From Phorcus lineatus (taxonomy: Eukaryota > Mollusca > Gastropoda > Trochida > Trochidae): a stretch of DNA of 64,000 nucleotides. The position numbers and the translations under genes are program-made. Below, in pieces: positions 1 to 10,381 of this stretch (within the stretch, counting starts at the first letter, position 1; the number at the start of each line of letters is the position of its first letter). Where the stretch lies: positions 31,010,622-31,074,621 of the forward strand of contig OV121093.1 of the NCBI GenBank assembly GCA_921293015.1, given 5' to 3'. The notes beneath the pieces are model-generated. The model ran no database searches. It was not told where the DNA came from and saw only the letters and a list, made by a program, of their open reading frames with translations.

Positions 1-1183
1 TTGGAGCTAATATTGATAAATGTGTTACTTTAGAAAACCCTTTTTGGCGAAATGTACTGGAATCCTGGAACACTTATTACAGGCTGTATAAATGTGATGG
101 AAATAAAATAGGGGATATTTTGACGGAACCGCTTTGGCTAAATCATCAGTTTGTTCATCCAGATTTTATTATTTAGTCTTGGTTTTCTAAAGGAGTCTGT
201 AATATTAGAGATATATGTGATTCTAAAGGTATATTGTCTTTTGAACAATTAAAAAATAAATATGATTTGAAGGGCACTATATTACATTACAATAAAATGT
301 TATTCCTATCAAATGGAGAAAAGTCATCTCTGAGGAACATTTTATCAAAGAAAATATTAATATTTCAGAAGCATTAAGAAATATGCTAATACCTCATGGT
401 TGTAGATACTTTTATGACATCTTGATAAAGAAAGACAATCTACCAAAGGTCTGTGTTAAATGGCAAACCCAATTTCCTGAAGGTATTAACTGGAAAGATG
501 TATTTACTAGATTTAGAAAATGTACAAAAGATGTTAAACTGATTGATTTCCAATACAAATTCATTCACAAGAAGATTTACACTAAGCGTGAGTTGTTGTA
601 CATGAAAATTGTTGACGACGATATATGTTCGTTTTGTATGGAAGAGAAAGAAAATGTAGAACATGTGTTATATTATTGTAAGCATATCAAAACCTTTTGG
701 TCTCGATTAGAAATGTTGTTAAAAGACAAAATACCCGATTTTGTCTTAACTAAGTTTATAGTTTGTTTTGGCTCTCAAGACTCCAATTACCTTTTTAACC
801 ATATTACCCGACTGGCTAAGAAATACATACATAACATGAGTATTAGAAGGGAAATTCCTACATTTAAATTTTTTTACAAATCTCTAAAAGAGATAATAAA
901 AGTAGAAAAATATATTGCACAAAAAACAACAAATACTTTATATTTGAAAAAAAAATGGAGACCTTTGGTTAAAGATTTGCTTAGGTAGCACCTGTATCTT
1001 TATATTATTAAAGACCATAAATATTAAGAATGAGAAAGATCTGTAATACCAGTCTATTTGTACATTATGAATGACAAGTATTAATATACCATGTAGAAAT
1101 GATACAAGTAAGGTATAGTTGAATGTATGTAAAGACATGATGACAATGATCTTGGAACTGAATAAAAATATACAAAAAAAACC
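1..1183 (+). mobile_element. 3' end of an L1/Tx1-like non-LTR retrotransposon
   Basis: The window opens inside a non-LTR retrotransposon. It contains the C-terminal part of the reverse transcriptase ORF (described separately), a 3' untranslated stretch after the stop at 988, and an A-rich tail near 1160-1183 (AATAAA followed by an interrupted A run). The left end lies outside the window, so total length is unknown. The assignment rests on the order of the C-terminal blocks and a zinc-knuckle of zf-RVT type, both known from L1/Tx1-clade elements; the exact clade is an inference. Confidence 0.7.
3..988 (+). pseudogene. L1/Tx1-like ORF2 C-terminal region, disrupted
   Basis: Frame 3 from base 3 reads through the region after the RT palm, with NPFWRNVLESW followed by PLWLNHQF. 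It hits an in-frame stop at about 174, directly before SWFSKGVCNIRDI, and continues to about 375. The protein then continues one frame over from about 362, giving a 201-codon open stretch (383-988). That stretch ends in a zinc-knuckle CSFCMEEKENVEHVLYYC (C-x2-C...H...C), the zf-RVT feature of L1/Tx1 elements. One stop and one frameshift show the copy is dead. The open part is a remnant and not a host gene. Confidence 0.75.
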
Positions 1184-1279
1184 AAAAATTTGAATATTGA
1201 CAATCGTGTATTAGACTTGGCACTGCGTGACACACAACAGCATTGTTTTAAATTCTCACTAAAATGTGATGTATTTCAA

Positions 1280-1530
1280 ACGGCGACAGCAGCCAATCTT
1301 CAGGAAGACTTTCCGACTTTGAGTGTTTTTTTGGAAATGTACTAGCGACCAGTAACCCTTACATGTCAGCATTCTTTCTGTGAGATCACTCTGGGGAAAT
1401 ATCTACAGACTAAAGCAGAATATGTGAGAAAGTCCATCCCCTGTCCCGCGTGTAGATTAGAGACCCAAAAGCCTCACCCTGACTGAGCTGTGGAAGAGTT
1501 TCCCTGAACTATATAACAATAGATATAAGG
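1280..1530 (+). pseudogene. Decayed RING-finger (TRIM-like) coding fragment
   Basis: A plus-strand frame from about 1280 reads ATAANLQEDF, then LEMY-stop-RPVTLTCQHSFC, and then PCPACRLETQ. This has the order of a RING finger: the C-x-H-x2-C centre and the C-P-x-C last pair are clear. It is broken in several ways. The codon where a start would sit is ACG, there is a stop in the middle (about 1344), the first Cys pair is absent (TLSVFLEMY), the Cys after HSFCEI is Thr, and another stop follows PHPD. RING fingers bind two zinc ions and recruit E2 enzymes; this one could not. It lies about 100 bp downstream of the L1-like A-rich tail, so retroposition or transduction is possible but not shown. 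Confidence 0.6.
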
Positions 1531-4500
1531 ACTACCATCCTCGTGCTTTAACTGTTATAGTTCAGTGCAAAACTATACTTTATTAAAACACATTTGGGTA
1601 GAGAGAACTTTTTTCCTTAATATGATATATCGTAGTTTGATTCAACCATAATATTACGTTGTGAAGGGCAAATAAAACTGTAGACATGAAGACCAAAGAT
1701 CCTTTATATGTATTAAATGCAAGTTTCAATACCACAATGTTGTCTACATCAGAATTAACACAATAATGTACTAACTGCTTTTGGGTGATAATTTTACGTA
1801 CTAATGTATTGTGCATCACGGGGTTTTTCTCAAACGTTTCCCCATGGACATCTTTGAATCGTTCATGATGTTTTTGCTAATTCTCCGTCACTCATTAAAA
1901 TTGCAATATGCCAACACAAGGGAATTACATATGTAACATTGGAACATTGATTCGAACCTGCAACCTGTTGGTATTAATAATGCAAAATTCAATCAACAAA
2001 CTAAAACTATGTTATGCTTTCTGTAAACTGGGGTCCTATTGACAATTGCCATTCAGTCTATTGAGGTTGCTTGTACATTATGTTACAGAACGCCTGGTCT
2101 ATATCTTGGTGTAAAAACATATACTAGGATGGTTTTGTGTAAGCCCTTAATCACTCAAGCTTGACGGATCGTATTCATTCAGTACTATAGGATGAAGTGT
2201 TTCAGTCTGGGTATCCATAGTGACTCAACCATGTCTATCATGTTTGGTTGTTGCTTGATATCGTTTGTAAGATAATGCATGATAAATTACGGCCTGGAAT
2301 GGTTTAAATGTTTGGCTACCTAGGATGTTTTACTCTCAAGTTGTATCTTACGTTATGGCAATGTCCAAAAAATGTTGAACACAATTTTTGTACAGTTTCT
2401 CCAACATATTGGATTTTAATTTGATACAAGTAAGCTAGTATATAACAAAATGTTAATTGTTATTAACTGTTATTGGTCTTAAAAGGGAAGTAGAACTTCT
2501 TGTTAGACTAACAGACTGATCTCAGTAAACGAAAATGTTTTTTCCAAATGCAAGACAATTCTTTTCAATCCAAATAAACATTTTAAAATAAACGTACCAC
2601 GGTTGGTTAAGCTTTACAAATCCATTTGCTTCTTCAATTTATTGTTCGGTGTTCACACAAAAATGGCAGCAAGTTAGATTTTTCGTAAGACTTTGTATTT
2701 TTTCTACGGCTTCGGATTAACGGAAATAGTAAATTGATGTTTATACTTTCTGAAATGATGCAAAGAGAGATAAATACAGCATATATTTTAACAAATCAAA
2801 TTTGATGTGGCCTCTTCCCGTCGACGTGTCCAGCTTGAGCCCTCCTATAGGTTGAAAGTTTAGTCTGTCTGGCTCTGTTAGCTCTCGGAGTCTCTGGAGC
2901 GAGCAAATCCCCACTATTATGCATTAGTCAAGTTGTGGTACTGTCATTGTTATTAGGACATAAATAATAGATTTAATTGATGTTGCAATGAGGATGTAGA
3001 TTTCATTTTAAATGTTGTGTTCTGTCTGTTGCTATGAACAATTTCAATGACAATTTTTTTTCTCCATCTTGCGACAGGCGGAGTTATTGTAATTCAGTTA
3101 TCTGTGTGTGTCGAGAATTACCCATATTTAAATCGCATGACAAATAACTTATTCTTTGTCTGTTTCAATTACCAAGAACTGGCTATTCCAAGAGTTTATG
3201 CATGAGTGGTTTCAAATACCTTTCAATTTGACATGTTACCCAGGAAACCAATTAACATAAAAATGTTTAGTGCATCTCTGATAATGGTGCAAAACTTGAA
3301 TTTCATGAATCAACTGGATGATTCTTTTCAACATTTGAACATGCATGCTGGAATTTGAAGCTTGATATTAGTCTTTAATGTACATTTATAGCAAGTAATG
3401 TCTACCACAAATTTTAAATTTCAAAAGTCAACCAACCTCTCCCTTGGTTTGTTAACTAAATTTTGAAAAAACGGTAAGATCGTTTGTCTTTTAAAATTTT
3501 CGTAAAATGAATTTTTTTTATATATAAAAAACATTGACACACTTTTTCACCTGGGGTTATTTAAGCCCCGTCTCAAGCTCTGAAATGCAGATGATATGAC
3601 TTCATCGTGAATTTTAAATATCTTTTACAACAACAAACCCTTAGATTTATATACGATAAGGAACAACTAAAAAACTATTTTTGGTATAACCATTCTCTCA
3701 CAACAGAGGCAACTCCGCAATAAATTCCTATACAACCTCTGTCTTAATACGAAGGTTTCTTGATCTAGAAATGCTAAATTGATGCAATCAAAGCTAGTTG
3801 TGTAATCAGCGACGTCGTTATACACCCTTGCACTTTGAGTCTTCTTTACAAAAACATACGCCTCATTTTGTGACTGCTTCATTGTATTGGCCTGTGTAAC
3901 AAAAAAATATGTTATTCATGCATTCAGTGTTTCATTGGCTAAAATATTTCCAGGTAGTTTAAGTTGCAATATTGTGCCGGTAGTGGAAACTGCCTGAAGC
4001 AAAAGAAACCTTAATTATAAGGCAGAGATTGTATCGGAATTTATGACGAAGCTACCTCTGTTGGGAGAGAATTGGTAAACCAATCGATGGCGCATTTCAA
4101 ATATAAGTGTACCGGCTGTTTGTGTTATTTTATGATAGTTAAGAATCTATAGACTTAGCTTTTTTCTTTTGCTTGGGTTATCTTTCAAAATTAGGTTTTC
4201 TTTGTTCAATCCTTTCCGGCAATTTCAGTAAAGGACCACCCAGTTTCAGCAGATGCTTATACGTAGCCAGACTTATCTCTGCAAATATATTAGCAGTCGT
4301 GATAAAAGTGAAATACTCTTGAGAGCGTTATTAAACCCAAATCACCTAACCTAAAAATACAAAACATTCTACTGTCAGAAGATCATGCAATCTTTGTAAT
4401 AACTCTTTGATGGTGAAAAACAAGATGTAACTGCTTCGCTCCCTTTAATGAGTTAGAAAGTAAAAACTTAGCAATGAAAAATATCTTATTCCATGAAAGA

Positions 4501-5459
4501 TGTTTTCAAGGATGAACAAACCAAAACTAACTTCTGCAGTTTCAAACCATTGTTAGTGAAGCAGTCTATACATCAACTCAAAAGACACAGTCATTTACGA
4601 GAAGTCAAATTTAAGATTTTGTTATAAATGTCAATTAAAATAAGTTATCTGCGAGGTCACTGTATATTAAACTTGAATCAATTACTATAGGACAGGCTGA
4701 AAACATAATCGGCAGGCGCCGTTCACTATGTTAATCAATATATTTTATATCATAATGATTCTAATAGGTTTGTGCCGTATACTCGATGATGATATGTTGA
4801 TTTGTCAATACAATGATTTATCTTAACTAGATTGATAAAACGTATTGCCCAAAGCTTTTTCTACCATACATAAAGACCGAGGTAATAACTTATGACTTTG
4901 GCTTAAGGAATTTGCATTTTTTATCACTGATACTTGAGAGAGGGAAAACATAGTTTGATAAGGTCATTAATGTATTGTAACACTTTCGTTTGAAGTAATT
5001 CCTTATTATCCCCCAACAAGCAATTTTTTCGGTCTATATAGAAATTACCTTCGTGCAAGTTTTTCTTTTCCGGTCAAGAATTCAATCAGCTCCAACTTTG
5101 TAAAAAGAACATTCATCTTGTGAACTGGTGACTTTGTTGATTTTAACGTCTTCCTACATTTATTGCTGGCCATTACAATTGAACCGCAACTTGGAAATTC
5201 GTGTCTGGACTAGAACTATAAGGCTCAATGAAAGTTTGAATAGTGAACCATCATCATGTGAGGTGGTGCTTTTTGCTGGTTTGGACTTCCTCTTACGTTT
5301 TTCTTATGTGGACAAATGACATATTTGAACAAGAATCCAAATTGTAACTGAGTTGATGATGGAAAATTCATTTGTTTAGAACTGATAAGCAAAGCAAATT
5401 AATTAAATAAGCTGGTCACTTAAGGATTTGAAAACATTATCATGATATGTCAAATCCGT
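1531..5459. other. No gene seen; one dispersed repeat copy
   Basis: AT-rich sequence with only short chance ORFs. The one item recognised is a repeat copy at about 2815-2945 that is also found near 14475-14600. A 71-codon minus ORF at 3667-3882 has a possible acceptor upstream but no recognisable domain. Confidence 0.5.
2815..2945 (+). repeat. Dispersed repeat A, copy 1
   Basis: This stretch matches 14475-14600 in order: CCCGTCGAcGTGTCCAgCTTGA, then a divergent spacer, then AGCTCTCgGaGTCTC and a segment ending in CAAGTTgtGGTAC. In one frame both copies read a similar peptide (FDVASSRRRVQLE here, FGLDSTRRSVHLE in the other), but this copy has stops soon after. It is probably part of an old interspersed element or a processed gene fragment. 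Confidence 0.5.
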
Positions 5460-6712
5460 TTAACTCATTAACGCCGAGAGCCGCGTATATGCGTCAAAAT
5501 AATGAGATCCTCACAGCGAGAGCCGCATATAAGCGTCGGTTAATTAGCAGTTTCTCACAGGGAGAGACGCCTATGTGCGTAAATAGAAAGCATCTCTTAT
5601 TCAGCGAGAGACGCCTATGTGCGTCCGTCGTATAGTATAACAATGAACTTATTTTAAAATCAGTTTAGCATCCATAAGTGTAGATAACAGTTTCGTAAAT
5701 AAGATGCTTTCCTCAGGAAAGCAATAAGAAATGAAAATCGTTGCTCTTTGTGCAAAAATATGCTACTTTTTGTAAATGAAAAGCATTCTGCATATGTTGG
5801 TCTTGGAAGGGAAAATAAACACTTTGATAAAAAGGTTTATTAAATCAAATGAAACGATTGTAGTCTTTGTGAAGTAACCAATTTTGAAACATTGTCAGAT
5901 ACATTTTATTTGTTAAACGCATTGAATTCATATATCTAAGACGAAACGAGAGGAAGCGTTATTATAAACACTTATGTACATGTGTTCATAAATCATTTGA
6001 TAAGAATTTGAGGCTATTGAAAGTTACACTTTGATTTTAACTTTACTTCTTGAATGCATCAATGTCCTGTAACAATAATAGTTTTAGCATGCACGTGGTT
6101 TTTTAAACTTCTACAATATCCTTCATAGATCCACGACCCTGTCTGCCATTGAATGGATACATGCACATGTTAAATTATTAGAGTTGACAACGTCCCAACA
6201 GAATAAATCACTTGGTCAATATTAATAATCATTACGTTCGTTAATGTTACTAACTTTCTCTTAAATCGGGATATCATCTCTATAAATCCTTAATTATAAT
6301 ACAGATAGTTGAAATACCGACACACCGTATCTACTCAACACGATGTCTTGATATGCAGTGTTTGTATTTACAAATGAAAATGCATGTAAATCAACGCATG
6401 TGAAAATACTCTTTGAGCATGTTTATTAATTGAAATCGGAAAAACCGCAAAATATCAAGTCAAAGGTGAAATATCACATGTTATATTCCTGTAAAGTATC
6501 AATATCCAGCACCTGCATCTATCTGCACGAAACTATAAAACAATCAAGACTTTATGGCACAAGGCTAGACAGTGTCCGGTCAACTATGGCCCTCAAAGGC
6601 CCCCGCGAAGAGACGGGTTCTTTGAGCTAATTGGTCTCGTGACAGCGAGGAGTGTCTGTGGCTAGTGGCCCAGGCGTTGAGCCGTGAAGCTGTCTCGGCG
6701 TTAATGAGTTAA
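5460..6712. mobile_element. Non-autonomous TTAA-flanked element, piggyBac-like
   Basis: A 20-bp sequence TTAACTCATTAACGCCGAGA at 5460-5479 is repeated exactly in inverted orientation at 6693-6712, and both ends terminate in TTAA. TTAA is the target duplication of piggyBac transposons, so a 1.25-kb piggyBac-like element is the simplest reading. The interior has no transposase ORF, which makes it non-autonomous. Just inside the left end are four spaced copies of a GC-richer motif of the type GAGAGRCGCxTATxTGCGTC (about 5476, 5515, 5560 and 5604, roughly 43 bp apart), each an imperfect palindrome. Such subterminal repeats are expected transposase-binding sites. The right end shows at most weak versions. 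Confidence 0.65.
5476..5625 (+). repeat. Subterminal palindromic repeat array of the TTAA element
   Basis: Four copies of an approximately 20-bp motif (GCCGCGTATATGCGTC, GCCGCATATAAGCGTC, GACGCCTATGTGCGTA, GACGCCTATGTGCGTC), each preceded by GAGA and spaced about 43 bp apart. They are CpG-rich in AT-rich surroundings and lie at one end only. A role in transposase binding is inferred from position. Confidence 0.55.
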
Positions 6713-6765
6713 TGAAGCCATGACTTTTATGCAAAAAAATCCATCAACAGATTCGTGTAAGGGAG

Positions 6766-6771
6766 TTTATT
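6766..6771 (-). promoter_or_regulatory. Candidate polyadenylation signal of the PAN-EB-PAN gene
   Basis: TTTATT on the plus strand is AATAAA on the minus strand, about 140 bp past the minus-strand stop at 6908. It is the canonical hexamer in a plausible place; no transcript data are available. Confidence 0.4.
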
Positions 6772-6907
6772 GTTATAGTCTCACAGAAGTTTCTTATAAA
6801 CTCCAAAAAAATTAAATTTACACACAGTAATCTAGTTATACCAGTTTTTCATTCCCCCATAGGAAAATTACACTGTAATTTCAAAACAGAAGCCATGCTA
6901 TTGCAAA

Positions 6908-9900
6908 TTAATTATAGCAATTCCGGACCCCGTGTGTTGTTTGTGCCTGCCTTAAACGTGAAGGATCATCAAGCACGCCTCCCCATTTTGGATAACACTC
7001 TCCATCTTGGGTAAAATCAAACGACGTGCAGTTGGACTTGCTTGAGCAGATACTCTGACACTCTTTCACAGATCCAGCAGGTTCCATTCCTATGTCCATG
7101 TCCTTAACTTGAGTCTCCGGAAATGTTGTATATGAGTTGCTGTATGCTGTGCATCCTACAACATAACATTTCTTTATGTGAGCATCATTAACAAATATAT
7201 ACTGACATAGAGTAAATTTTTAAACTTGTGTATGAGTTTTAAGTGGGAATTATTTTTAGTTCATGTGAGATATTGCGCTATGAGGTTGGCAAACAAAACA
7301 ATTTCCAAATCTAGCCTAATATGGTTCTGGAATTTCAGCAATTCTGGCAAATTGCCAAGAATCTGGGGCGCAAATATGGCATGACATGCACATGTAAATT
7401 CAAAATTGTGGTGCAACCGTTTCTCTATCAGTTACAGATTGCCATGGCTTAGTAAATGTGGGATGCTCTTGAAGGAAAGATCACAGAGTGACGCCAACCT
7501 CCACATCAAAGTACTCGAACAGACTCAAACATTACCATTAACAAATGGGAACCAACTGGGACACAAGATCTATAGTACATCATTCCAGTTTACAGAGGTC
7601 GAAGGTCACTTATGCTATGCTCATTGTGATTCGATCTTTGTTGTGACCGTGGCACGTCAAAATAGACATATTCGGCAGCAAACACAAAGTCAATTCAGCT
7701 GCATACGACGTTAGGGATGTAAGGAAGTAATTTTTTGGATAACAGACTTTATATTTCTCAGCAACATTGCCTCCAACCATCTGAAATTCAAAAACAGTGG
7801 TTTTCCAATTTAACAAGGTTTTTTATATCCTTTTGCGGATTGAAAACAGCAAGTTTTCAGGCGGCGACATGAAAGTCAACAAGATGTTTGGTCGAGGAAT
7901 GGTTTTGAATGATTTAAGCGCCTTTACATTATGCCACTTCTTGACATTCCCACAAGGAACATCGCCAGCGTACGAATTCAAGCTGGAGTGGCACAGTCTG
8001 CTGTTAATAGGCATATGTCTGAATTTCAATCAGCATACAATCAATCGACTTGTAGATCGCTTCAACCAGACTGGTTCGACAAACGACGGACAAAGATCAG
8101 TAAGGCTCAGAGTGACCAATGCAGCCAAAGAGCGTTGCATCCGGGTCCTTCATTTGCGTGAGCACAACAGGCAGACTACCCGTACTTCAGAGGATTTGTG
8201 GCTAAACTGCACGGAACAGGCTGAGGGAGGCTTGGCTAAGAGCCAGAAACCTGACTTTGGGCCCGCCATCGACACTGTGCGCCACGTCTCTGTTAGTGTG
8301 ACAATTTGGCAACATGGGACCAACAGACCTGGGCCTGCTTTCACAAAGCCCTAAGGTGATCGTAAGTCCTTAAGTTAACCTTAGTACAATGTTAAAGTAT
8401 GGGAGTTAAGGTTAACCTTAGTTAAGGTAGCTTTGTGAAAGCAGGCCCTGGAGACGCCTTTATTCAGTTATGAATCAAGACTCCTGCTACAGAGATCACT
8501 GCACTCTCCACCATTCATATGAAATGTTTGATGAGACCAAGCTACACTCAGATATAAAACACCTACGTGAGTTAATACATTTCATATACAAGGTGCGAGG
8601 ATGTTTTAATTAAGATTTGCAAGTTTCATCCTAGACTTTGCATTGAACATCAGTGCATCTCACATACTTGTTTAGAAGTTATTTGACATGGGCGTCAGGA
8701 CGCAATGAGATCATACAGATACAGGATGTATGTACATTTGTCAAATTTAACACAGCTTTGTTTTTATACTAAACCAATAGTACTCTGGCACCACAAAGAT
8801 GTGTTTTGTGTTGTACTATTCCTTTACAAATGACTTGACTTATGCAATACTCTTCTAGTGAAAGTTGCCAACAAAGACTATTTTCTATTGCAGTCTTTAC
8901 ATATGCTGATAAAAAAAGTGTTCTTTATTTGTAATACAGGCAGGAATGGGAGCTCTTTCAGTCAAGAACAATCGCTTAACGATTTTAATGTTGCCAGCAA
9001 TATGTGTAAAGCATCTCTTGAAGATAGTAAAACAGTTTTTACTGTCATATGTCAATATTCTCAATCCTGTAAGCGGTCAGTATTAAAATAAATTACCATT
9101 TGTGCAGGCGTGTTGGATGGGGTTGAAGCTGTAGCCTAAAATGCAGCCACATGTAGACTGTCTGCACTCTGAGTTGGGGAAGTGACACTCATCATCCAAA
9201 GTGCAGTTTTCTCCAAAACCACCTGAATCAATACGACATAAAGTGAAAGTAACAGGTGTCTAAAAACATTTGAAAACAACTAAACTATTCTTAAAATCAG
9301 GATATGAATTCCCACTAACATCATACCTCTATCTTCTGACTCCCCAATTCGTTTTCGACCTATACCACATCAAAATCAACCAATCGCCTGCCAATACGCA
9401 GGGAAATTTGCAAAGATACCATATTTCCATATGTGTGTTCCTGGCTACTGTGGGTTTACTGTAGTGTTGTAAAGTGCATTTAAACGGGCTCAATCGTACA
9501 CTATTGCATTGCTGAGCACTTAATCTTAATCATGCTTATTTACTGTGCTATTGACATGAACATGGGCTCGTTTGAATCCTCATTACCGCATCAATATGAA
9601 TAATATAAATTGAATATAAACAATCTAACAAACATACAGCCACTATCAACCAATGTATTGTGCCTTTGTATAATAAAGTAATGTTGTGATGACATCAGTG
9701 ATAACCTAAGCATTAAACAAACTTACGAGGTTACAAGCAAAATCATGCTCTATTTTATAAGAGTAGGAAAGTGAATGATTTGACATCATAAAAGCTATCA
9801 TTGAGCTTTTGATATTTAAGTATACTTAACTCTTTAAATGTTCCGATTATATGGCTATCGCACTCTCTAATCATCGTAATTGTTCACATCTATATATCAT

Positions 9901-10239
9901 TTCCTGACACTTACCTCTCCCTTGTACCTGGTAGGTCACATGACCAGATGCCGAGTTTGTCTCCCATTCCTTCAGCGTGTCTACGTCAACAGCAAACTTG
10001 CTACATGTACCATTTTGGTTATATTGCAAAGTTATACATCGGAAATCCTTGTAACATTCGCGGACACACTCGATCTGCAAACCAACCATACCCGTCCATA
10101 TGAGGAATTCATTAGTTATTCCATCGTACTTCTCTATCAAAAGTTTCTTGCTTGGTTGACATTCCGACAGCACTTCCCTTATCATTAGAACATGGAACAT
10201 AACCAAAAGAGAAATCTTCAACATGTCTCTCATGTTCAC
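6908..10239 (-). CDS. Secreted PAN-EB-PAN domain protein, three exons
   Basis: Join exon 1 (10239-9915), exon 2 (9222-9097) and exon 3 (7155-6908) on the minus strand: 699 bases, 232 aa plus stop TAA. All splice borders are visible: donors GAG|gtaagt and ATG|gtaatt, acceptors ttgattcag|GT and ttgtag|GA. Both introns are phase 1, so modules stay in frame. Residues 1-26 form a signal peptide (hydrophobic LLVMFHVLMI). Residues 27-105 are a PAN/apple-like domain with C58, C62, C68 and C79. Exon 2 is one EB/EGF-like module, C-x5-C-x6-C-x4-C-x-C-x12-C. Exon 3 is a second PAN/apple domain (ECQSICSSKSNCTSFDF). No membrane segment follows, so the protein is probably secreted; PAN domains bind proteins or glycans. 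The ligand is unknown. Intron 2 (7156-9096) holds a Tc1 relic and a MITE. The start is the first ATG before the signal peptide. Confidence 0.85.
7931..8330 (+). pseudogene. Decayed Tc1-like transposase N-terminal region
   Basis: From 7931 the plus strand reads MPLLDIPTRNIASVRIQAG, the start of a Tc1-type transposase DNA-binding region. A frameshift near 8035 moves the frame to TINRLVDRFNQTGSTNDGQ and RVTNAAKERCIRVLHLRE, the second helix-turn-helix and linker typical of the family. The similarity then fades. None of the catalytic DDE/DDD region is present, and the trace stops where a MITE begins at 8331. It lies inside intron 2 of the minus-strand PAN-EB-PAN gene, in opposite orientation. Confidence 0.75.
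8331..8448. mobile_element. 118-bp MITE with perfect 19-bp terminal inverted repeats
   Basis: GGGCCTGCTTTCACAAAGC at 8331-8349 is exactly reverse-complemented at 8430-8448. Further in, the arms continue to pair imperfectly around GTTAACCTTAG, so the whole element is nearly a hairpin. No coding capacity. It sits against the Tc1 remnant within an intron. The flanks do not show an unambiguous target duplication. Confidence 0.75.
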
Positions 10240-10373
10240 ATGGACACCTACTTGTGAGGAATAAGTGACTAAACACTTGTCAAGCTGTTCAGAAAAGCTT
10301 CAGTAAAGCTATTCAGAAAGTCGGGAGCGTGTAAGAAAAATGCTGTGATTGATCTGAGTTTGGTTTACCTTCG

Positions 10374-10381
10374 CTTTTATC
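10374..10381 (-). promoter_or_regulatory. Weak TATA-like box upstream of the PAN-EB-PAN gene
   Basis: GATAAAAG on the minus strand lies about 140 bp upstream of the start codon. It is the only TATA-like word seen close by. In AT-rich DNA this could be chance. Confidence 0.25.

Noticed and set aside
3667-3882. 71-codon minus ORF with Cys-rich end as a possible exon
   Set aside because: No recognisable domain, weak splice context, and nothing coding nearby on the same strand.
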